From Planctomycetota bacterium (GTDB lineage: Bacteria > Planctomycetota > UBA1135 > JADKAF01), in NCBI GenBank assembly GCA_016793245.1, contig JAEUHW010000369.1, forward strand, positions 1-38,054: a stretch of DNA of 38,054 bases, given 5' to 3'. This document shows positions 23,637 to 32,025 of this stretch, one piece after another. The translations under genes were made by a program, and so were the position numbers. The notes beneath the pieces are model-generated. The model saw only the letters and a list, made by a program, of their open reading frames with translations. It was not told the DNA's origin and searched no databases. Position 1 is the first letter of the stretch; each line of letters starts with the position of its first letter.

Positions 23637-25835
23637 ATGCCGCACGTGATCGCCCTGCTCGCAGCCGCCGCGCTCGCCGCGCCGCAAGAGCCCATCCCCG
23701 CGGCCTCGCCCTCCCTCGCGCATGAGGCCTATCGCGCGCAGATGGCCGCCGCCGAAGCCTCGATCCTCCTCGGCGAGCTCGCCGAAGCGCGCGCGTGGCT
23801 CGATGCGACGGAGCCCGCGCGCCGCGGCTTCGAGTGGCGCCTCTTCGACGCGGAGTTCGACGACTCGCTCGCGCGCTACGACGTCGAGAGTCCCGTGCTC
23901 TCGCTGGCCCTAGCGCCGGACGGGAGCGCGCTCGCGCTGGGACGCGAAGACGGCGTGCTGGAGCTCCGCGATGCGCAGGGCTTCGCGCTGCTGGCCCACG
24001 ACAAGGTGCACGGCGCCGGCATCACGCAGATCCGCTGGGATCGCAGCGGCAAGCGCCTCGTCTCGTGCTCGTACGATCGCCGCGTCGTGATCTCGAGCGC
24101 GCCGCGCCTCGAGCTCGAGCTCGAGTTCACGCAGCACGGCTTCCCCGTCGGCGGCGCGGACTTCTCCCCCGACGGAACGCTCGTCGCCTCGTGCTCCTAC
24201 GAACGCCCCGAAGGCAGCGTCGTCGGCACGGTGCATCTCTGGAACAGCGCCGACGGATCGATCGTGCGCACGCTGCACGGCGGCCGGAAACCCCTCGTCG
24301 GGCTCGCCTTTTCTCCCGACGGGACGCAGATCGCCGCGGGCTCGTGGGACTTCTGCGCCTTCGTCTGGAGCGTCGAAGGCGGCGAGCCGCGGAAGCTCGC
24401 GATCCCCGACGAAGGTCGCTACAACGCCGTCGACGGCGTCGCTTGGAGCCCCGACGGCGCGCTGCTCGCTGCGGCCTCGAAAGACCACAGCGCGCGCGTC
24501 TTCCGCGTCGCGAGCGGCGAGCTCCTGCAAACGCTGCGCGGCCACGGCGATGCGATCGCGAAGCTCGCCTTCTCCCCCGATGGCAGCCTGCTCGCGACGG
24601 CCGCGGCGGATGGAACTTTGGCCCTCCACGATCCGGTGAAGGGCCAGCGCTTGGCCGTGCTGCGAGGGCACGCCGACGACGTCCTCGCCGTCGCCTTCGC
24701 GCCCGATGGCGCGACGCTCTGGTCCGCTTCGAGCGACCGCACGCTGCGCCGCTTCGACGCGCGCCCCGCGACCTACGCGCGAGCGCCGCTCGCGACCTCC
24801 CACGCGACCTACGTCGTGCGCTGGAGCCCCATCGACGATCGGATCGCGAGCGCTTCCTACGATGGGCGCATCACGCTCTGGAGCTCGGTGACGCGAGAGC
24901 CGCTCGCGTCGTGGCAAGCACATCCGAGCGACAAGTCCTGTCACGCGCTCACGTGGTCGCCCGACGGTCGCGTGCTCACCAGCGCGTCGTGGGACGGCAC
25001 GGTCGGGATCTGGAATGCCCTGACGGGGGCGGAGCTCGGACGCCTCGTGCACGAGAAAGGCATCTCCTGGCTCGCGCTCTCCCGCGACGGCGCGCTCCTC
25101 GCCGTCGCCACCGACGTGGAAGTGCACGTCTGGGACGTGGCGCAACGCGAACGCGTGCAGGTCTTCCGCGGTCACAGCGCCGGTGTGCTCTCGGTGAGCT
25201 TCGCACCCGATGGCGCGCGCTGCGTCTCCTGCGCGCGCGACGGCAAGGCGCACGTTTGGAACACGCGGAGCGCGGAGATCCTCGCCACGTGCACCGGCGT
25301 CGGCAGCGACGTTGCATCTGCTGCGTTCCTGCCGAATGGCGCGCAGGTAGTCGTCGGCGGCCGCGGCGGGATCGTGGCGCGCTTCGATGCCACTTCGGGC
25401 AAGCTCGTGCGCGAGCTCGTGCGGAACCGCCACGGCTTCGACCATCTCGAGCTCTCGCCCGACGGCACCCGCCTCGTCCTCGCGAGCGAATCGGTGGTGT
25501 TCGTCGACGTCGCGAACGGCGGCATCGTCGGTCGCTTCCGCAGCCACCGCGATCGCCCGCACCACATCGCCTTCGACCGCACCGGCGAGATCCTCGCGTC
25601 GTGCTCTGCCGACAAGAGCCTCGCGATCCTCGACCCGCGCCCACTGCGCGTGCGCCTCGCCGCGCGCGAGCGCCGCGCGGCGCAGCGCGCGCAGCTCCTG
25701 GCCTCGATCGAGAAGCCGCTCGCGGAGGGCGCGAGCTTCGAGAGCATCGCGAGCTCGGTCTACGCGAATCACGAGCTCGACGCGGAGACGCGGGCTGCTT
25801 GGCTCGAAGCCTTGACGCTCGCCAGCGCGCGCTGA
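23637..25835 (+). CDS. Secreted or periplasmic WD40-repeat protein
   Basis: The 732-residue protein has a short hydrophobic N-terminus (MPHVIALLAAAALAAPQEP) that looks like a signal peptide. Then comes a helical stretch of the type YRAQMAAAEASILLGELAEA, ending RGFEWRLF, which precedes WD40 arrays in planctomycete kinases. About twelve WD40 units follow from residue 80 to 670, with repeated S-PDG/APDG, LA-AS-D and V-W/L-W phrases, forming one or two beta-propellers. There is no kinase domain. The C-terminus is helical. The gene starts four bases after the AHSA1 stop with only GGAACC upstream, so it depends partly on coupling. As a scaffold it should bind proteins; the partner is unknown. Confidence 0.85.
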   Translation: MPHVIALLAAAALAAPQEPIPAASPSLAHEAYRAQMAAAEASILLGELAEARAWLDATEPARRGFEWRLFDAEFDDSLARYDVESPVLSLALAPDGSALALGREDGVLELRDAQGFALLAHDKVHGAGITQIRWDRSGKRLVSCSYDRRVVISSAPRLELELEFTQHGFPVGGADFSPDGTLVASCSYERPEGSVVGTVHLWNSADGSIVRTLHGGRKPLVGLAFSPDGTQIAAGSWDFCAFVWSVEGGEPRKLAIPDEGRYNAVDGVAWSPDGALLAAASKDHSARVFRVASGELLQTLRGHGDAIAKLAFSPDGSLLATAAADGTLALHDPVKGQRLAVLRGHADDVLAVAFAPDGATLWSASSDRTLRRFDARPATYARAPLATSHATYVVRWSPIDDRIASASYDGRITLWSSVTREPLASWQAHPSDKSCHALTWSPDGRVLTSASWDGTVGIWNALTGAELGRLVHEKGISWLALSRDGALLAVATDVEVHVWDVAQRERVQVFRGHSAGVLSVSFAPDGARCVSCARDGKAHVWNTRSAEILATCTGVGSDVASAAFLPNGAQVVVGGRGGIVARFDATSGKLVRELVRNRHGFDHLELSPDGTRLVLASESVVFVDVANGGIVGRFRSHRDRPHHIAFDRTGEILASCSADKSLAILDPRPLRVRLAARERRAAQRAQLLASIEKPLAEGASFESIASSVYANHELDAETRAAWLEALTLASAR

Positions 25836-25838
25836 AGC

Positions 25839-26174
25839 TCAGCGCGCGATGTGCAGCCCGATGGCCTGCGAGCTCGCGAGACCAGCCGGATTCACCCCCG
25901 GCGCGAGAACCAGCCACTGCGCCGCGAGCTCGACACCGACGAGCGCCTCGTCGAGCGGAAGCGGGAAGGCGACGCCGAGCAGGCCCTGAGGATCGGCGAC
26001 CTGCGCGCTCGGCACGTCGATCGAGGTCGCGAGTTCGCAGCCCGTCGCGCCGAGGAGCCCGAGGTCGAACGGCAGCGCGAGCCCGAGCCAATGGCTGCGC
26101 TCGACGCCGAGGGCGAGAAGGTCGGCTCGCTGCGGGCTTCGAACTTCTGCGGCTTCGGCTCCGGCTAGGACCAA
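25839..26174 (-). pseudogene. Remnant of a planctomycete secreted-protein C-terminal module
   Basis: About 110 codons in this minus-strand frame carry the phrases RSHWLGLALPFDLGLLGATGCEL, shortened here to its start and end, and further on LAAQWLVLAPGVNPAGLASSQAI. These are typical of the last 80 residues of exported planctomycete proteins. No signal peptide, G-C-P-G region or proper start codon precedes them; upstream in the frame is the 5' end of the hydrolase gene at 26248 on the other strand. I read it as the 3' end of a lost gene, placed between two plus-strand genes. A TTG at 26174 lies in frame but has no Shine-Dalgarno. The remaining bases 26175-26247 hold only the 5' region of the next gene. 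Confidence 0.55.
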
Positions 26175-26247
26175 CGCCGAACGCGCCGGTGCGTAGACTC
26201 TGGGCCGCGGCCCTCGCGCCGTCCGAAGCTGCGCCCGGAGGAGGATC

Positions 26248-27450
26248 ATGTACACGAGCTCCGCTTTCATCCTAGCGACCCTGCTTGCGCTCGCCCCCAC
26301 CCTCGCAGCGCAAGATCGCCGCCCGGGCCAGAAACCGAAGAACGAGCCCCGAGGCTCCGCCGCCGAGGCGATCGTCGCCGGCGAGCTCGGCGCGAAGCTC
26401 GACTCCCTCGTGCGCGGCTTCGAGCCGGAGGCCGGCGGCTTCTGCGGCGTCGTCGCCGTTGCGCGGAAGGGCGAGGTGCTGCTGCAGCAAGGCTACGGCC
26501 TCGCCGAGGCAGAGCCCGAGCTCGCGCTGCCGCCGAACGCGCTCTACGACTGGGCCAGCGTCAGCAAGCAGTTCACGGCGGCGCTGCTCCTGCGCGTGAT
26601 CGAGCTCTCGCAGCTCGACGAGGCGAAGCGGAAGAAGCTCTGCTCGAAGGCCGTGGCCACGGCGCTGAAGGGGTGGAAGAAGCTCTCGCTGGAGGATCCG
26701 CTCTCGCGCTTCTTCCCCACCGCGCCGAAGGACAAGGCCGCGGTCACGCTGCGCCAGCTCCTGAATCACAGCTCGGGGATCGAGTCGGGGTTCAAGGGCG
26801 AGTGGAAGTTCGATGCGCGGCAGCGCGACTCCTTGATCGAGCTCGTGCTGGGGCTGCCGATGACCTCGAAGCCCGGAACCGCACACGACTACTCGAACTC
26901 GGGCTATGCCTTCGTCGCGGCACTCCTCGAGAAGCTCTGCGGCGTGAGCTTCGAAGAGCTGATGCGCGAGCAGCTCTTCACGCCGACCGGCATGAAGGAC
27001 GCCTACCAGATCGGCGAGGCGACGCTCCCGCTCGCGCGCGTGCCGAAGATCGAGCGCGGACAGGGCTTCCGCGATCGGCCGAGCGAGTTCCGCTTCGCCT
27101 ACGGGAACGAGCTCACCTGGGGCTATCGCGGTTGCGGCGGCGTGGTCGCTTCCACGGCCGACATGCTCGCGTGGGATCGCGCGCTGCGCTCCGGCAAGAT
27201 CCTGTCGAAGGCTTCGCTGGAGGAGCTCTATCGCCCATCTCTCGAGAACTATGCGCTCGGCTGGACCGTGCGCGAGGGCCGCGGCGGGAAGCGTGTCGAG
27301 CACTCGGGCGGCGTGCTGGGCGTCGCCACGATCTATCTCCGCCACCTCGACGAGGACTGGGTGATCGCGATCGCGATGAGCTACGCGACCAAGGCGGGCC
27401 CCTACGTGCTCGCCGAGCAGCTCGTGCGCGCGCTGCAGGATGCTCCGTAG
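26248..27450 (+). CDS. Secreted serine beta-lactamase-like hydrolase (class C / esterase EstB type)
   Basis: The 400-residue protein starts at ATG 26248 behind GGAGGAGG and has a signal peptide (FILATLLALAPTLAAQ). The penicillin-binding fold is shown by the catalytic S-x-x-K at Ser104-Lys107 (ASVSKQF), the Y-x-N at Tyr215-Asn217 (YSNSGY), and H-S-G-G at 352-355, which replaces the K-T-G box as in esterases of this family. Enzymes with HSGG are often D-aminopeptidases, esterases or unknown hydrolases rather than real beta-lactamases, so drug resistance should not be assumed. An additional charged insertion occurs around residues 122-148. It converges on the gene at 27460 with nine bases between the stops. 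Confidence 0.9.
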   Translation: MYTSSAFILATLLALAPTLAAQDRRPGQKPKNEPRGSAAEAIVAGELGAKLDSLVRGFEPEAGGFCGVVAVARKGEVLLQQGYGLAEAEPELALPPNALYDWASVSKQFTAALLLRVIELSQLDEAKRKKLCSKAVATALKGWKKLSLEDPLSRFFPTAPKDKAAVTLRQLLNHSSGIESGFKGEWKFDARQRDSLIELVLGLPMTSKPGTAHDYSNSGYAFVAALLEKLCGVSFEELMREQLFTPTGMKDAYQIGEATLPLARVPKIERGQGFRDRPSEFRFAYGNELTWGYRGCGGVVASTADMLAWDRALRSGKILSKASLEELYRPSLENYALGWTVREGRGGKRVEHSGGVLGVATIYLRHLDEDWVIAIAMSYATKAGPYVLAEQLVRALQDAP

Positions 27451-27459
27451 CGCGCGGCT

Positions 27460-28863
27460 TCAGTCCTTCTGCCAGAGCGAACGCGTCGTGGCGCTCCCAT
27501 CGCGTACATCGACGACGACGAGGATCGGCTCGCCGACGTGATCGGGGAGCTTCGGGCGCGCGCCGAGGAACGCGGGTCGCTGCGGATCGGGCAGCACCTG
27601 GTGCAGCTCGCCGATCCCGGTGTCGGTGCGCCAGAGCAGGCGCCCGTTCTCATCGACGCGCGCGAGCTGCACGCTGCCGCGGCGGAAGCGCTCCGACTCG
27701 TGGAGCAGCAGCGCGCTCGTCGGTCCTTCGAGGCGCAGCACGGCGCCGTCGCGCGAAGTGCGCACGAAGGCGCCGTTGTAGAACGCCGCCCCGGGCTCGG
27801 CCTCGAGTTGCGCGAGGCGCTCGCGGCCATCCGCGATCGCGACCTCGCCGCGGTAGAGCCGCCGCGGCGCTCCCGAGCGCTCGAAGTCGGCGCGGTCGGA
27901 CACGGAGGAGCCGAGAGGGTAGGTCTTCGCCGCGTCCTCCTCGCTCAGCACGCCGAGCCAACGCGTAGGTGCGAGGCGCGCGACCGCGCTCAGCGTGCGC
28001 AGGAGCTGCTGATCGCCCGACGCGTAGTCGGCGAGGTTCACCGGACGTTGCGGCAGCGCGAGCCGCGCGTCGCGCGCCAGCTCTCCGGGACCGTAGAGGC
28101 GCCCGGTGCGCACATCGCAGGCCCCCTCCTCGGGTGTCCGGAACCACAGCAGATCCCCCGCGCTCGTCACCAGCTTCGCGTGCTGCAAGTCCGAGCCGGA
28201 GCGACCGCGCGCGAGCTCGACGAAGCGCGGAGCCGCGTCGCTCGCCGCGTCGTGCAGCAGCAAGCCGAGCGTGTAGCGATCTTGCGCGGGATCGCGATGG
28301 AGCGAAGGGAGGTAGGGCTCGAGACGTGAAGTCAGCGTCGCGATCGTCCCGCCGACGCGGAACGAAGTTCCCCACGGCGCGCCCGTCGTCTGGATCTCGA
28401 AGAGCGAGCGCGCGAACCACGCGATCAAGGCCAGCACGATCGCACCGAGGCCGAGGTAGGTGGCCAACTTCGTGCGCATCTCCGACCAACGCCGGATCCA
28501 CGTCGCCGGTGGCGGCTCGAGAGGGATCGGCAGCGGAACACTGCCCGCGGGAGACGTGAAGCCGGCTCGCGAGGCCGCCAAGACGACGCGCAGAACCCCC
28601 TGCGCTTCGTCGAGCTCGACGCGACAGGTCGGCGCGCGTTGCCGCACGACCTCCGCGCCGACGCGCGAGAGGATCTCTGCGCGCCGCGCGAACGCCCATG
28701 GATAGCGCGCGCGCCATTCCTCCGCCGTGCCGACGGAGACCAAGGAGATCACCTCGCCGCCGCCGAACTCCCAGTAGAAGTCGAGCGTCCCCTCGGCATC
28801 GCGATAGCGCACGGTGCCATCGCGGCCGTTCTCCGAGATCGAGACGCTGAAAGCTCCGCTCAT
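27460..28863 (-). CDS. PA2928-family membrane-anchored protein
   Basis: The 467-residue protein has an N-terminal soluble part of about 130 residues (AFSVSISENGRDGTVRYRD), then one membrane segment (YLGLGAIVLALIAWFARSLF, about 137-158), then a large extracytoplasmic domain. The latter shows LARGRSGSDLQHAKLVTSAG, RWLGVLSEEDA, RRLYRGEVAI, LARVDENGRLLWRTDTGIGE and, near the end, EPILVVVD, phrases I associate with the PA2928 family of Pseudomonas, whose function is not established. These repeats may form a beta-propeller. ATG 28863 is preferred to the GTG at 28869 because GGAG lies six bases upstream of it. It shares a 179-base divergent region with the phosphonate operon. Confidence 0.72.
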   Translation of the reverse strand: MSGAFSVSISENGRDGTVRYRDAEGTLDFYWEFGGGEVISLVSVGTAEEWRARYPWAFARRAEILSRVGAEVVRQRAPTCRVELDEAQGVLRVVLAASRAGFTSPAGSVPLPIPLEPPPATWIRRWSEMRTKLATYLGLGAIVLALIAWFARSLFEIQTTGAPWGTSFRVGGTIATLTSRLEPYLPSLHRDPAQDRYTLGLLLHDAASDAAPRFVELARGRSGSDLQHAKLVTSAGDLLWFRTPEEGACDVRTGRLYGPGELARDARLALPQRPVNLADYASGDQQLLRTLSAVARLAPTRWLGVLSEEDAAKTYPLGSSVSDRADFERSGAPRRLYRGEVAIADGRERLAQLEAEPGAAFYNGAFVRTSRDGAVLRLEGPTSALLLHESERFRRGSVQLARVDENGRLLWRTDTGIGELHQVLPDPQRPAFLGARPKLPDHVGEPILVVVDVRDGSATTRSLWQKD

Positions 28864-29042
28864 CGCCACTCCGCCCGAGAGAGCTGGACCTTGCGAACGC
28901 GCTCCCGACTCCGTTCATGATGTCGAGGGCGAGAACCCGCGCGCAAGCGCCTCTTCTCCCCCGGTTCACGGCGCATTCATCGCCGAGCCGGACCCTCCTC
29001 CCTCTTCGCGCGCGGCCCTGGGCCGCGCCGCTCGGAGCCAAC

Positions 29043-30191
29043 ATGTCCAGAGGTCGCGTCGTCGTCATCGGTTCGGGGATCCTGGGGCTCGCGCATGCGC
29101 TGCGCGCGCGCGACGAAGGCTTCGAGGTCACCCTGCTCGAGCGCGATGAGCGCCCGCTCGGCGCCTCGGTGCGGAACTTCGGGACCCTCTGGCCGATCGG
29201 CTGCACCTTCGGCGTCGAGCGCGATCAAGCGCTGTTCGGCGTGCAGCGCTGGCGCGAGCTCGCGCGCGCCGCGGACTTCTGGATCGCGGAGAGCGGCTCG
29301 CTCTCCCTCGCGTACCGCGAGGAGGCCTGGAGCGTCCTCGGCGAGTTCGCGGAGGCGCGCGCGCTCGGCGGAGCCAAGCTCCTCCATGACTTCGAGCTCT
29401 TGGATCCGCACGCGGTCGCGCGCCGTTGGCCGGCGGTCGAGACCGCGGGGCTCCGCGGCGCGCTCTGGAGCCGCGCCGAAGCGCAAGTGCAGCCAGCGCA
29501 GGCCCTCGCGGCGCTCCTGCGCTACGCGATCGCACGCGGTGTCGACGTGACCTGCGGTGCGCTCGTCTCGCGCGTCGAGGATCGTCACGTAGAGACCAGC
29601 GATGGCCGCCGCTTCGACTTCGATCAGCTCTTGATCGCCGCGGGCGCCGACATGCGCTTGCTCTTCCCGCGCGAGATCGCCGCTGCCGGAGTGCAGCGCT
29701 GTCGCTTGCAGATGCTGCGCACGGTACCGCAGCCGCCGGAATTCCAGCTCGGAGCGATCCTGGTCAGCGACCTGACGCTCTGCCACTACCCGGCGTTCCG
29801 CGCGTGCCCGAGCGTCGAGGCTCTCCGCGAGCGCTTGATGCGCGAGCTCCCCCGGCATCTCGCCGACGGCATCCATGTGATCGCGGCGCAGCATCCGGAC
29901 GGCACGCTCACCCTCGGCGATTCGCATGAATACGGCGCGGACTTCTCGCCGGAGCTCGCGAGCGACGTCGAGGAGCGCATCCTGGAGGTTCTGCGCAGCT
30001 TCGTCCGCATCAGGGAGCTCCGCATCGCGGCGCGTTGGGAGGGCATCTACCTGAAGAGCACGCGCGGCGAGACCCAAGTCGTGATCCGCCCGCGCCGGAA
30101 CGTCACGCTCGTCACCGCGATGGGCGGCCTCGGCATGACGCTCGGTTTCGGCCTCGCCGAACGCACGGTCGCGGGTTGGGTGCGCGCATGA
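29043..30191 (+). CDS. FAD-dependent oxidoreductase, phosphonate-associated (TIGR03364 type)
   Basis: The 382-residue DAO-fold enzyme has the dinucleotide motif VVVIGSGILGLAHALRARD at the N-terminus (Gly10, 12, 15) and an acidic residue ending the second strand (LLERDE). The C-terminus GGLGMTLGFGLAERT closes the FAD site. Its sequence (for example ASVRNFGTLWPIG) matches the glycine-oxidase-like TIGR03364 family, known for lying beside phosphonatase genes. By family knowledge it oxidatively deaminates or demethylates aminophosphonates, yielding phosphonoacetaldehyde for PhnX; the exact substrate (2-aminoethylphosphonate or an N-methyl form) cannot be read. GGAG precedes ATG 29043 by six bases. 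First gene of the operon; ATGA overlap with phnX. This would replace PhnW transaminase. Confidence 0.88.
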   Translation: MSRGRVVVIGSGILGLAHALRARDEGFEVTLLERDERPLGASVRNFGTLWPIGCTFGVERDQALFGVQRWRELARAADFWIAESGSLSLAYREEAWSVLGEFAEARALGGAKLLHDFELLDPHAVARRWPAVETAGLRGALWSRAEAQVQPAQALAALLRYAIARGVDVTCGALVSRVEDRHVETSDGRRFDFDQLLIAAGADMRLLFPREIAAAGVQRCRLQMLRTVPQPPEFQLGAILVSDLTLCHYPAFRACPSVEALRERLMRELPRHLADGIHVIAAQHPDGTLTLGDSHEYGADFSPELASDVEERILEVLRSFVRIRELRIAARWEGIYLKSTRGETQVVIRPRRNVTLVTAMGGLGMTLGFGLAERTVAGWVRA

Positions 30192-30964
30192 AGCCCGCGC
30201 TCCTCATCTTCGATTGGGCCGGCACGCTGGTCGACTACGGCTGCTGTGCTCCGCTGGTCGCGTTCATCGAGGCCTTCGCGGCGTGTGGCTTGCCGATCGA
30301 CGACGCCACGGCGCGGAAGCCGATGGGAGCGAGCAAGCGCGACCATGTGCGCGAGATCCTCGCCGAGCCCGCGATCTCATCGCGCGTGCGTCGCGAGCTC
30401 GGCATCGAGCCGGACGAAGCCCTCGGCGATCGCCTCTACGCCGCGTTCCAAGAGCGCCTGCTCGAGATGCTGCCGCGCTACGCGGCCCCCATCCCCGGCG
30501 CGGTCGAAGCCGTGCAGCAGCTCCGCGCCGCGGGTTGGGCGATCGGGAGCACCACGGGCTACACGCGCGCGATGATGCAGCGCTTGCTGCCCTCGGCTGC
30601 CGAGGCCGGCCTCGCGGTCGATGCGCTGATCTGCTCGGACGAAGTGCCGCAAGGGCGACCAGCGCCTTGGGCGTGCTTCCGCCTCGCGGAGCGCTTCGGC
30701 ATCTATCCGCTCTCGCGCGCGCTGAAGATCGGCGACACCCCGGCCGACATGGCCGAAGGCCAGAACGCGGGGATGCGTTGCGTCGGGATCTCGGCCTCCG
30801 GCAACGAAGTAGGTCTATCGCAGGAGCAGCTCGCGCAGCGGAGCCCGCTCGCGCGCCGCGAGCTCCTCGCGCGCGCGGAAGAGCGCCTGCGCGCCGCTGG
30901 CGCCGAAGTGGTGCTGTCGAGCGTTGCCGAGCTCCCGGCCTGGATCGCGGGAGCCGCGGAATGA
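30188..30964 (+). CDS. phnX: Phosphonoacetaldehyde hydrolase (phosphonatase)
   Basis: The 258-residue HAD-superfamily enzyme hydrolyses phosphonoacetaldehyde to acetaldehyde and phosphate, breaking the C-P bond. The nucleophile lies in FDWAGTLVDYG (Asp9), and the Schiff-base lysine in MGASKRDHVR is Lys50, matching the family's MGxxKRDH. Other signatures are GSTTGYTRAMM, SDEVPQGRPAPW and KIGDTPADMAEGQNAG (metal-binding acidic residues). The length is normal (about 265 in Bacillus). The start overlaps the FAD oxidoreductase stop and the stop overlaps the alcohol dehydrogenase start (both ATGA). It is magnesium-dependent and cytoplasmic, by family knowledge. This gene firmly fixes the operon's role. 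Confidence 0.95.
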   Translation: MKPALLIFDWAGTLVDYGCCAPLVAFIEAFAACGLPIDDATARKPMGASKRDHVREILAEPAISSRVRRELGIEPDEALGDRLYAAFQERLLEMLPRYAAPIPGAVEAVQQLRAAGWAIGSTTGYTRAMMQRLLPSAAEAGLAVDALICSDEVPQGRPAPWACFRLAERFGIYPLSRALKIGDTPADMAEGQNAGMRCVGISASGNEVGLSQEQLAQRSPLARRELLARAEERLRAAGAEVVLSSVAELPAWIAGAAE

Positions 30965-32025
30965 ACGCGCGCGCGGCGATCTTCGACGGCGCGGCGCGGC
31001 CGATGCGCATCGAGGCTCGCGCGCTGCCGCCGGCGCTCGGCTCAGGCGAAGTGCTGGTCGAGCTCTCGCTCAGCACGATCTGCGGCTCGGATCTCCACAC
31101 CGTGCGCGGCCGGCGCAGCGAGCCGACTCCCTGCATCCTCGGACACGAAGGCGTCGGCCGCGTGATCGCCGCGGGCGCCGGTCGCGAAGCGTGGCTCTCC
31201 CGTCGCGTGAGCTGGACGCTCGCCGCGAGCTGCGGCGCGTGCTCGGCCTGCGTCGAGCATGGCCTGCCGCAGAAGTGCCGCGCGCTCACCAAGGTCGGTC
31301 ATGCGCCGCTCGACTCGGGCTCGGGATGGAACGGCACCTATGCTTCGCATCTCGTGCTGCGCCGGGGAACGACGCTCGTCGAGATCCCCGAGGCGATCCC
31401 CGACGCGGTCGCGGCGCCGGCGAACTGCGCGTTGGCGACGATGATCGCCGTCACCGAGGACTTGCCGCGCTCGTGCCGCGTCGCGGTGATCCAAGGTGCC
31501 GGCATGCTCGGCCTCTACGGCTGCGCGCTGCTGCGCTCGCGCGGCGTCGCGCGCGTGGTGGTCGTCGATGTCGACGCTCAGCGCTTGGAGCACGTCTCGG
31601 CCTTCGGCGGCGAGCCCGTGCGCGCGAGCGCGCTCGAACGACTGGGTCCTGCGAGCGCGGATCTCGTGATCGAGGTGGCCGGCGAGGCTGAAGTCTTCGC
31701 CGAGGGACTGGCGCTGCTGCGCCCCGGAGGCGCGTATCACTTGGCCGGCCTCGTGCATCCTTCCGCCGCGCTCGCGCTGAGCGGCGAAGCGCTCGTGCGC
31801 GGCTGCCTCACGCTCCGCGGGTTCCACAACTACGCCCCGCGACATCTGGAACGCGCGGTGGCGTTCCTTGCGCAGGAACGTCTGCTGCCTTGGGAGAGCC
31901 TGGTCAGCGATCCCCTTCCGCTCGAGCGCATCGAAGAAGCGTTCTCTCTCGCGGAGCGCCGCACCTGGCCGCGGGTCGCGCTGGTGCCGCGCGCCGCGGA
32001 GACGCTCGGGACGAGGACCTCATGA
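30961..32025 (+). CDS. Zinc alcohol dehydrogenase, phosphonate-associated (TIGR03366 type)
   Basis: The 354-residue MDR-family dehydrogenase has catalytic zinc ligands Cys41 (CGSDLHT) and the GHEGVGRVI block (His62, Glu63), four Cys of the structural zinc loop (Cys91, 94, 97, 106) and a Rossmann motif QGAGMLGLYGCALL for NAD(P). The phrase GLPQKC matches the TIGR03366 family, which is defined by its place in phosphonate catabolism operons. Its substrate is not settled; reasonable ideas are 2-hydroxyethylphosphonate or phosphonoacetaldehyde, or detoxifying the acetaldehyde made by PhnX. The loop between the third and fourth Cys is eight residues rather than the usual seven. ATGA overlaps join it on both sides to phnX and phnZ. 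Confidence 0.88.
   Translation: MNARAAIFDGAARPMRIEARALPPALGSGEVLVELSLSTICGSDLHTVRGRRSEPTPCILGHEGVGRVIAAGAGREAWLSRRVSWTLAASCGACSACVEHGLPQKCRALTKVGHAPLDSGSGWNGTYASHLVLRRGTTLVEIPEAIPDAVAAPANCALATMIAVTEDLPRSCRVAVIQGAGMLGLYGCALLRSRGVARVVVVDVDAQRLEHVSAFGGEPVRASALERLGPASADLVIEVAGEAEVFAEGLALLRPGGAYHLAGLVHPSAALALSGEALVRGCLTLRGFHNYAPRHLERAVAFLAQERLLPWESLVSDPLPLERIEEAFSLAERRTWPRVALVPRAAETLGTRTS

Noticed and set aside
26248..27450. Reading the hydrolase as an antibiotic-resistance beta-lactamase
   Set aside because: It has HSGG instead of KTG and a family of esterases and peptidases shares these motifs, so resistance is not supported.
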